This document shows positions 45,701 to 55,300 of a stretch of 64,000 nt of DNA, one piece after another. Below the pieces are notes generated by a model that saw nothing but the letters and a program-made list of their open reading frames with translations, had not been told where the DNA came from and did no database searches. This DNA comes from Chlorops oryzae. Lineage: Eukaryota > Arthropoda > Insecta > Diptera > Chloropidae. Where the stretch lies: assembly GCA_020466095.1 (NCBI GenBank), contig CM035809.1:26843063-26907062 (forward strand). Direction: 5' to 3'. Position 1 is the first letter of the stretch. Each line of letters begins with the position of its first letter. The position numbers were made by a program, and so were the translations under genes.

Positions 45701-48361
45701 ATCGAATAATGAAATTCAACAATTTCCGACACATTTCAATGTAATAATGTTCGGTTTCGATTCGATGAGTCGAAATGCTGTGATACGAAAGCTACCGCGA
45801 ACGTATGCATATCTAACCGAAAATCTTGGTGCCATAGTATTAAAGGGCTATAATATCGTTGGCGATGGTACACCGCAGGCATTGATACCATTATTAACTG
45901 GCTATACAGAATTGGAATTGCCGGAGACACGGCATCGGATGCCGAATGCCAAACACGTCGATGTCTATCCAATGATATGGAAAGATTATAAAAAGCATGG
46001 TTATCTCACGTCGTTCAATGAAGATGTACCGAATATCGGAACGTTCACATACCGGATGACAGGATTCGAGAAACAACCCGTCGATCATTATTTGCGAACA
46101 TATTACCTGGAAGTGCCCAATATATATAGCGATAATTATTGCATTTCACATCAGCCAGAGCATGTTGTTATGCTGGACTATACGAAAAATGTTAGTATAT
46201 GCTTTGGAATAACATAATGGAAACTATTTTGCGTCTCCCTGATTTAATATACATACATACATATATAGTCATTTCCAGTTTATGGCAAAGTACAGTGATG
46301 CACCAAGGTTCGTCTTTAGTTTTCATGGTCATTTGTCGCATGATTCAATAAATCCTATCGGCGCTGCCGACGAAGATGTTCGTACGTGGATTCAGGAAAT
46401 GAAAATGTCAAAACTTCTCGATAATACAATCTTCATTTTTATGGCTGATCATGGAAATAGGTACGTAAACATGACGTTCTCCATTATCCTTTAACTCTGA
46501 TTCGAATTTTACAGATTCTCTGAGGTGCGCGCAACGGTGCAAGGAAAACTCGAGGAGCGATTACCGTTTTTCAGTTTCGCTTTTCCGGAAACATTCAAGA
46601 AACGTTTTCCGCAAAAGTACAACAATTTCGTTGAAAATGCTGAACGATTGACGACACCCTTCGATGTGCATGCCACCCTCAAACATTTACTAAGTAGGTG
46701 AAAAAAAAAAAACACAAATTATCCATAGGACTCGCTTATAGGCCGTTTACATATGCCGTTTTATTCGCGTTTTAGCACTAAAACAACTTAGATTTTTCCC
46801 GTTTTATCGTACAAAACTAAAACGAGAAACTTTCCTGTTTTAATTTAAAACAAGTAGCTAAACAAGATAAATCCTGCTTATAACTGATAAAAATATCGAA
46901 ATCCGAGTGTCATCACTATAAAAATGCAAAACATATGGTTCATATATAACTATATATGTCACTCAGGAGCCGTTTCCATTTCGGCTCTTTTCACCACGGT
47001 CTTGGGTACCCACCATGGTCTTGGGTACCCACCAAAATGAGCATTTTTCACTTAGGTACTCACCAAAAGTATTTCTCTCTTGCTCAGTGGTTATTGAGGG
47101 AAATATGCTAGGTAAGGATCTTCAAAGGTGTATTTGGAGCACTAATCATGGTCCGCCCATTCTGATTTATGCATCATTTTAAAGGGGAAGAACTAAGCTT
47201 TATTTAAAAAATTAAAAAAAATTTAAAAAATGACGTCTCTCCTAGAAAATCAAGAAATAAAACTAAAATGCCAAATTTTCCTCATTTACCGTTACCGAAA
47301 AATTTTTTAAGTATTGTTTTCAAAAAGTTCAGAAAATTTTTTTTAAGAAACATTCGAAAAATTTTTGAAGCGAGGCGATTTTAGCCCCATTGTAATTCAA
47401 TGAAATATGTTCTTCGAAGCAAAAATCTAAACTTTGACACCCTGTATCTCGGCAACCTGTGATTAAAATTTACTCTCTTTTTGCACATTTAACGTACTCT
47501 TACATCTTAACAACTGTACCAAGTTTCATCCAAATCGGGGAGAAAAAATTTTGCCGGTGGTACACTTGACGTGTTTTGCCCCATATGTAAACACCCCGTT
47601 TTGACTTGGTCGTTTTAGCTTAAACGAGTAGCGCTAAAGCGTATGTGTAAATGTCCTATTAGTTAGATGTATCCCTTATTACATTCCATGAAAGTATATA
47701 AACTCATTGCTGTTCCATTTCAGCACTGCAAGAAGAGGACATCGCCAATGAATTTTATGGAGAAGAAGCAGCCGCAGACGAACTCGAGGACGACTCAGCT
47801 CAAGATGAACCGATATTGATTTCAAAAATCGCCAGGAATCGTGCAATTTCCCTCTTCGATGTTATACCAAAGAATCGAAGTTGCGCTGAAGCCTACATTG
47901 AGCCACATTGGTGCGCTTGCTTAAACTGGCAGGAACTTGAACCGAACGATGAAGAATTCCAAGGACTAACGCTCAAATTGGCCGGTAGCATTTTGGACGC
48001 CATAAATAGCGAAACAAATGAGTTTCGTCACAAATGCGCTGTCCTTGTACTGCACAAAGTCAATTGGATGATGCGACTGATTCCGCATAAAGAGCTTTTA
48101 AATTTTAAAGGCAGCAAAGATGCTGATGGCTATCTGGCGGATATGTCCGATAAGACGAAACAGTATTCCGATATGTATCAATTGCAAATCGTAACGAATC
48201 CTGGTGAATCGTTATTCGAAGCAAGCGTTACATACGATACAAGGACAATGATGGCGACAACAAAGCTCTCTGAGGTATCTCGAATAAATGAATATGGCAA
48301 GCAAGCGAATTGTATTTATGACATCAATCCGGAATTACGGAAATATTGCTACTGTAAGTGA
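42742..48361 (+). CDS. DUF229 protein, alkaline-phosphatase/sulfatase-like fold
   Basis: Type II membrane or secreted protein of the DUF229 family, which has the alkaline-phosphatase-like (sulfatase) fold; catalytic activity is unproven. Seven exons: 42742-42857, 42922-43075, 43156-43343, 45578-46190, 46279-46460, 46515-46693, 47724-48361; 689 residues, all phases consistent. Residues 12-30 form a signal-anchor (TGAVLSFLSLGFLFF) after a basic start. Cysteines follow in the luminal stalk (NQGECRMP, KIDCGNEMDDWVKC). The fold signature is in exon 4 (FNVIMFGFDSMSRNA, DGTPQALIPLLTGYTE, with Ser/Thr at the nucleophile position) and exon 5 (FSFHGHLSHDSIN, FIFMADHGNR). Exon 7 ends with a cysteine-rich tail (ELRKYCYCK). 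The stretch NNNNMNNVLNQQQQQQSNN in exon 4 is low-complexity. Transposons occupy introns 3 and 6. Several paralogues exist in flies, so no symbol is given. Confidence 0.92.
43707..44444 (-). mobile_element. TTAA-flanked MITE, copy 4
   Basis: Same family, reverse orientation, TTAA at 43703-43706 and 44445-44448. It lies in intron 3 of the DUF229 gene, 363 bases after its donor. Its presence swells this intron to 2.2 kb, the largest of that gene. Confidence 0.88.
46739..47658. mobile_element. MITE with TAGGNCRTTTACAYATRCS ends
   Basis: Left end taggccgtttacatatgccg (46739), and right end the complement of taggacatttacacatacgc (47658), about 920 bases apart. The right 80 bases match the fragment at 34952. 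It carries a tandem duplicate of ggtcttgggtacccacc at 47000-47035. It sits within intron 6 of the DUF229 gene and lacks coding sequence. Confidence 0.65.
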
Positions 48362-48723
48362 AAGGAGGTGGCAAGATGCGACGCGTTCCACGACTGCTCC
48401 ATTCAACAACACAACTCTCCACATTCACTCTCGTCTGTAGTTACTTTCATTTTCGTTTAAATGGGATTCTAAAGCTCTTGATGGAATGACCAAAGTGCTC
48501 CAATTGAAAGTCTTTAGAGAAAGTAGACGAAAAAAAAAAAAAAAACTCACAAATTTTTGGAAAAACACTCGAACTGAAAACCTTCTCTACTTATCACCCT
48601 GCTGTATATTTTTTTCACAAAATTTAGACTTATTGGATTAACACGCCTGATTTTTTATTTCATATATAAAGTTAAGACTTGTAAGAAGAAGACTTTAACT
48701 CAAGAGAATAAACTACCCTATTA

Positions 48724-48756
<33 letters not shown>

Positions 48757-49026
48757 AGCTGTAAAAGCAATGGCACAAAAGTCTGAGGGGAAAATTTACT
48801 ATCAGCGGAAATTTAGTGACATTGAGCTGACTCATATGGACTAGTTCGACAAAGGATTCGTTTGATATTTTCACTTCACGAAGTAACAAAAATGATACAA
48901 GCATGGATAACTATTCAGAGGCCGTAAAATTAAAGGAACACAGAGTCATATATCATTTGTTCAATTCATTGCTTTCTTCCTTTGTTACGTGCTTGGTATG
49001 ACATCTTGAGAATTCCAAAATAATAA
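48362..49026. other. 3' flank of the DUF229 gene
   Basis: Probable 3' untranslated region followed by an A30-type tract at 48725-48753. An AATAAA word lies at 48705-48710. No gene is seen. Confidence 0.45.
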
Positions 49027-49896
49027 AAACAAGTAAGGGTGTTATAGTCAGGCGAGCCTGACAATGGAATACCCGACACAGACACATAATTTTTAATATC
49101 AAGAGGTGTTTAAGGGCATAAGGAGCCCCATATACCGACTTTTGTTAAATTTTCTAAATGAAAACCGCCCTTTTGCCACGCCCACTTTTCAAATTTTTTT
49201 TGGAATTCTAATCGGACCCTTATATATACGGTCAAATTCTAAGTTTCATTGAAATATTTCAATAAAGTCTGATTTTGAGGCATTTTTGGGATTTTTGTGA
49301 CAGACCCTAGTACTAGAGGTACCCTTAATAATGGTCCGATCGAAAAATTTTTTGGGAAGGACGTTACTGGCTATCAAGGAAGTATACGTGCCAATTTTTG
49401 TTCAAGTCCCATTGGTATTTCGGGAGTAGGAGACAATTTTTGAAAAACGCCCTTATGCCACGCCCACTTTTAAAATTTTTGGAAATCGTATTAATTGCCT
49501 TGAAACATGTTCAAATATCAAATTTCATCAAAATATGTTGAAAAACTTCGATTTTAGAGCAGTTTTTGTGATTTTCGTAACAGACCCTAGTACTGGAGGT
49601 ACCCCTAAAAATGGTCCGATCGGGTCCATTCTCGAACTTGTTCTTACTCATGTCCCCGTGAGCACGCATACCAAATTTTGTCAAGATAGCTCAACTCCTT
49701 CGATAAGATAACTGTATACAAACAGACAGACAGACAGACGAAAGACAGGACGGACGGACATGTCTAAATCGAATCTCCTGGTGACGCTGATCATTTCTAT
49801 ATACATTTTGTATGGTCTATCTCGACTGGTTCTGGGTGTTACACACAACCCAACAAACGCAATATACCCTCGACACAGAGTGTGTCGGGTATAAAA
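49027..49896. mobile_element. mini-me/DINE-1-like element, copy 2
   Basis: Starts aacaagtaagggtgttatag with the hairpin tcaggcgagcctga. It has two diverged internal repeats (ttgccacgcccactttt at 49177 and 49455; cagaccctagtactagaggt at 49302 and 49582), a (CAGA)n/(GGAC)n microsatellite at 49718-49760 followed by catgtctaaatcga, and the closing ataccctcgacacagagtgt, gtcgggtataaaa. The same plan as copy 1 but a different subfamily. Confidence 0.65.
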
Positions 49897-50248
49897 ATAC
49901 CAAAATACAAGAGGCATATGTGTAACACATGGTCAAGAAAAAAAGGTCTTGCAACGCTTCTCATGGTCACAGCAACCAATAAAAAATGTAGTATGTGAAC
50001 AAACGTTCCACATATGTATACCTGCAAAGTCAAGGGCATATAATTAGTAATCCTGTAATCACTCTAACAAATCTATTTTATTTAAAAAGTGCCGAATTTT
50101 CTTGTGTGGGAAATTTTCTGATGATGAATGATGTATATTATTTTAGAGTCTGTCTTAAGACTAGGCATTCAGGTAGACTCATATTGTGTTAGAGCGAGAA
50201 ATTTGTATAAATAGGATAAATTTTTAGTAAGGAGACACAGTCAGATAT

Positions 50249-50545
50249 ATGTGCTCTCACGTCATGAACTTGCTAGGAGCTCACGGCGAGCCTGCGAATT
50301 TAGCACGAGAAGTGTCTGAGAAAGAAATAAAAAATATAAAAAATAGCTTCTTACGAAGGAGACAGAAAGATATGGATTCTCACGTCAATAGCTTATTTGG
50401 AGTTCATGCTGATCCTGTTGATCTCGAAAGAGAAGTGCTTGAGAAACAAATAAAAAATATCTTAAGAAGGAATCAGTCAAGTGAGCTCCCACATCATTAA
50501 CTTATTGGACTACATGGCGATCTTAACTGAAGTACTCTGAAGGAA
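50249..50545 (+). repeat. Three diverged tandem units of about 105-125 bases
   Basis: Units start near 50249, 50375 and 50479, each with the order ctcacgtcatgaactt, ttggagctcatggcgagcc-like, gagaagtgcttgagaaa. The first two units share a reading frame (LLGAHGEPANLAREVSEKEI against LFGVHADPVDLEREVLEKQI), which looks coding-like, but the third unit has a stop. It may be tandem leader repeats of an LTR, or a decayed peptide-repeat gene. Confidence 0.5.
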
Positions 50546-50574
50546 GAAATATCTGAAGGCTTAAGGGGGTCTTC

Positions 50575-51302
50575 TCATTGAAAACCCGTTTTTTGGACCC
50601 TTTTTAAAAAAATTCTTATTTGAAAACGCAAAGAATAATTGAAAACTTTTTTTATTTATTGTATTACAAAAGGTTCAAAGTAAATAAAAAAAATTTTTTT
50701 TGCCTCGATACGTGGGCTGTTCAAAAAGTAATGAGACTTCAAAGTTGGTGGTGAAAAAAAAAGTGTCGTCACGGCGGCCACGATTCCGGGTCTCCGGAGC
50801 GTCCGAAATGGAAAAAAAAAACGGGGTTATAATCAGTATAGATGTAATTCTCGGGTGAACCTCAAGCTTAATTTTGTGATTTTTTTTGACAAAATGGCGG
50901 CCATTCAAAAAAAAAATTCAATTTCGGGCTTTTTTTTTTGTAGTTTAGTGTAAAAAAAAAATAGTAAAAAATTTTTTTAAATTATGGTCGAGGTTCACCC
51001 GAGAATGGTGACAATTCTGCGTCGATTCCACTTTGTTTCATGAAAATCGGTTCAGTTGAACTGGAGATATCATGGCCGCCAGTTCGAAAAACGTGGTTTC
51101 GAGATAAACGCGTTTAAAGTTTGAAGCAACGCAAAAATTACTCGTTTTAGCGCAGATCTTGCTCGACAAAGAAGGCTATATCCTCTAAACTATTTCGAAT
51201 TTCAAAAAATCCTTTTAGGGGCATATTCACAACTACCCAAGCTATAAATAAATGCAAAAAAAAAAAAAGTCGAAAAAAAAGTTGCTCAATGAGAAGACCC
51301 CC
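50575..51302 (+). mobile_element. TTAA-flanked MITE, copy 5
   Basis: Same family, plus orientation, TTAA at 50571-50574 and 51303-51306. Intact ends. Inserted into the possible LTR. Confidence 0.88.
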
Positions 51303-51512
51303 TTAAAGACACTAGTTGGCCGATACTAGCCTCTGCCGTATACGCCGAGCTGTTTTAAAGAATATAAAATAAAGACTCTAAATAAAAACAAGATAATGCC
51401 TAATCATATAACACGATCAACACTGGTGGCTGAATAAATCAGTCTCAAAAAGACGATACACTAATGGCTATAGAAAATAAATGAAAGGAGAGTGCCATAG
51501 ACGGGTTCAAAT

Positions 51513-51731
51513 CATGATACAAGAAAACAAGATAGCGCCACTTGAGAGAGGAAACGTCACAAACTCAAAATCGCGATTCGTTGTTGTTGTTTCCCATGTT
51601 AAACCGGCTTTTTACTTTTTTGAATAGCATGGGAAACAACAACAATTTCTCGCTCAGTGACGTCACAAACTCAATTTTCGGCCTCAAAATAGCGGTACTG
51701 AAGTGGCGCTATCTTGTTTTCTTGTATCATG
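51513..51731. mobile_element. MITE with CATGATACAA ends, copy 3
   Basis: Best preserved copy: CATGATACAAGAAAACAAGA then tagcgccactt at the left, its complement at the right. Flanking repeats gttcaaat are 8 bases (51505-51512, 51732-51739). The inner halves form a further inverted pair around gggaaacaacaac, so the element is nearly one palindrome. Confidence 0.8.
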
Positions 51732-52141
51732 GTTCAAATGAAGACAAAATAAATTTCCCAGATGCTATAGTCGGTGAGGATGAAGAGAAAAAACAAAGAA
51801 AAAAGTATGTTTTTTTTTTTTTGTAAAAATGCGTTTTTAATTAAATTTATTTGTTTTTTAAAACAAAATTGAAAAAACAACTGCATTTTCATTTTTCACG
51901 TAGTTGTATTATAACAAACTTAAATATTCTTTTATAGTTTTATATAAAATTATTTTTATATATTTTATATTTTCTTGCTATTGTTGTTGCTTTTAAGATA
52001 TAGTTTTTAATTTCGGCTAATACAAAATGGGTAAAAAAAAAATGACGTAAATAATTCCTTTTGGTTAGACTATGAAGGTTTGTTTTTATACCGGTTTTTT
52101 CGGTTGCTCTCCCTTCCCCACACTTTCTCTCTTTCTCTTTC

Positions 52142-52181
<40 letters not shown>

Positions 52182-52373
52182 GGTAGCTCTCTAATTATGC
52201 CTCAGTACAAAATTTTGTTGGCGTGATTCGCTTGGTTGGATTTTTTGTTGTTGTCTTCACTTGTTGGTCGTCTATTCGTCGTTGGGTTCTAATCGATTGG
52301 GCGTGGTGTGTCGTCGTCGTCGTTGTCGAAATGTATTCCTTGAAGTTTGTTTTTTCTTCCTTTTTTTTTTCTT
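51732..52373. other. 3' untranslated region of eIF2gamma and spacer
   Basis: Follows the eIF2gamma stop codon on the minus strand. It has a (CT)n microsatellite at 52144-52181 and many T-runs. No gene is seen. Confidence 0.5.
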
Positions 52374-55300
52374 TTACTTTCTATCCACAACAGGTTCGAT
52401 TGTTTTACCACCAAAGATCTGACCCCAACCAATTAAACTGAAAATGAAATGATAGATGTTTAGAAGAAAATGATTTTTTTTTATATAAGTTTGCTGAAGG
52501 AGTCTTAACTCACCGCCAATGCTTTTCCACGCGACGACTGAGAGCAATTTTTTCACCCTTCTCCGTGCAGACGGGTGTCGTTAATACGATTTTCGCCATA
52601 TCACCACGCGTTGCTGAAATTCGACCACCAGTGCTCAAGGAGCCAATATTTACCAAGAGAATCTCATTCTTCGCTAGCTTTTCGACACGAGCACCCTTCT
52701 TGTCGCCGTCGGTACGGACGCCCAACAAACGTCTCAGCAGATAATACGATATTTCCAATTCAATGTAAATATCAGGTAAATGACCAACGGCTCCGAGAAC
52801 TTGTCCCACTAAACGATCAGCACGACATAACGTTGGATCGATTTTTGTACCCACACCGATTAAGCCACCGGGCACAGCGAATTGCAATTCATTTTGTTCA
52901 GTATACAGGGAGACAATGCGTGAGAAAATCGGTCGACATGTTATATTGCCTTCGCTGTCTTTCGTTACAACGCCAGGGCGGACTTCAATTTCCTGTCCGA
53001 CCTTAAGAACACCAGATAATATGGAGCCGCCAGCGACACCACCTTTCAGATCATTCACTTCACAGCCGGGCTTGTTCACATCAAATGAACGAATGACAAT
53101 TAGACGTGGAGGCGCATTGAAATCGCGCGTAGGCACCGGAATCTTCTTAACAATATACTCGCAAAGCACCTATCGGATGATATAGACGACGACATTTCGG
53201 GGAGTTGAATTAGGCGGTTATGATGATACATTAAAATTCAATTCGAATCAACTTGGGTCATAATTAGAGCGTGTATTTTTAAGCATTTATAAAATTGAAG
53301 CATACTTTATGGGGCAAAAAATTTGTTCAATTTACATAAAGTTAAGATTCAAATCAATTTTTAGCCTATTTAAGACTTTTTCAAAGCTAGGAAATCCCCT
53401 TGAAGTTCAAATTCGCTACTTATTTCCAAAATCGTGATAAGAAAAAAAAATATCCCCCCTAAAAGTATGCTTCAAATTTATAAATGCTTAAAAATACACG
53501 CTCTAGTCATAATACTTACATCAATGTTGTACTTGAGCTGCGCTGAAATCGGTATGATCGGTGCGCCCTCGGCAACAGTACCCTGTACGAATTTCGTTAT
53601 CTCTTCGTGTTGCTCTTTCGCTTGACTCTCTTTGACCAGATCGATTTTATTTTGCAGGATTAGAATATGTTTCAATTTCATAATTTCAATAGCAGCCAAG
53701 TGCTCTGAGGTCTGTGGTTGCGGGCATGATTCATTGCCGGCGATTAGTAGCAATGCGGCGTCCATAACGGCGGCACCGTTCAACATCGTTGCCATAAGAA
53801 TATCGTGACCAGGGCAATCGACAAAACTGACATGACGTACCAATCGAAAACGTCCCGAACACGACGGACGTGCACACGGAAAATTATCATCCTTACTTGA
53901 GCCATCCGAGACAAAAGACGCAGGACGGGGACATTTCGGATTGTCGCATTTATAGATTTTGGCATTCGCGTATCCTGTCAATGGATAATAATTACGCAAA
54001 AAGGATTTTTGAAATTCAATATTAACACGCCATCAAAATAATTACATCGAGATATATGTACATATGAAAAGTGTATTCATTCAGTGTGTATGAGGGCGTG
54101 ATATTATTTCATAAAAAATTAACCAATTTACCACAATTCAATAAACTTTTGTTAATCCTGTTATGTGCGCCCAAGTTTAGAATTTTGAGAGATTTAAGAA
54201 CTATCATCGAAGCGGTCATATTTAAAATAAATGGATGAAGGAATTCAAAAGCATTTTGGCATTTTATGCCTTGTGGGCTTTACCCAACATTCATCATAAA
54301 CTATATTCTGCACAAAGATCTTTCAGGTCGTGGTGCGCTACAGCCTACTTAATAAACCATATTCTTGGTAATAAAATTTAAGGGGGTCTTCTCATTGAAA
54401 ACCCGTTTTTTGGACCCTTTTTTAAAAAAATTCTTATTTGAAAACGCAAAGAATAATTGAAAACTTTTTTTATTTATTGTATTACAAAAGGTTCAAAGTA
54501 AATAAAAAAAATTTTTTTTGCCTCGATACGTGGGCTGTTCAAAAAGTAATGAGACTTCAAAGTTGGTGGTGAAAAAAAAAGGTGCCACGATTCCGGGTCT
54601 CCGGAGCGTCCGAAATGGAAAAAAAAAACGGGGTTATAATCAGTATAGATGTAATTCTCGGGTGAACCTCAAGCTTAATTTTGTGATTTTTTTTTGACAA
54701 AATGGCGGCCATTCAAAAAAAAATTTCAATTTCGGGCTTTTTTTTTTGTAGTTTAGTGTAAAAAAAAAATAGTAAAAAATTTTTTTAAAATTATGGTCGA
54801 GGTTCACCCGAGAATGGTGACAATTCTGCGTCGATTCCACTTTGTTTCATGAAAATCGGTTCAGTTGAACTGGAGATATCATGGCCGCCAGTTCGAAAAA
54901 CGTGGTTTCGAGATAAACGCGTTTAAAGTTTGAAGCAACGCAAAAATTACTCGTTTTAGCGCAGATCTTGCTCGACAAAGAAGGCTATATCCTCTAAACT
55001 ATTTCGAATTTCAAAAAATCCTTTTAGGGGCATATTCACAACTACCCAAGCTATAAATAAATGCAAAAAAAAAAAAAAAGTCGAAAAAAAAAGTTGCTCA
55101 ATGAGAAGACCCCCTTAATAAACCATATTCTTGGTAATAAAATTTAAAAAAAAAATTAAATTCGCATACTTTATTTTGTATAGATTTTAATTGTATATAA
55201 ATTTAAATATTTTTGCATTTTCGCTTAAAATTAGTGTAAGTGCGAGCATTTAAGTTCCAATTATCAATATCGTAACAAACAACAACAGTCCAGCCGGAGA

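Larger units (their letters stand above)
50090..51450 (+). mobile_element. Possible solo LTR, split by a MITE
   Basis: A TATA-like gtataaataggataa lies at 50205-50219, with agtaaggagacacagtcaga about 10-30 bases later. Three diverged tandem units follow (see next entry), and an ataaaataaagactctaaat polyadenylation-like site is at about 51364-51384. This order (TATA, start, leader, poly-A signal) resembles the R-U5 part of an LTR. Clean TG...CA ends and a target duplication were not found, so this is tentative. Confidence 0.3.

Noticed and set aside
45516..46217. Start of the DUF229 protein at 45516
   Set aside because: The frame begins inside the intron. The true first exon with the signal-anchor is at 42742, and six phase-consistent junctions support it.
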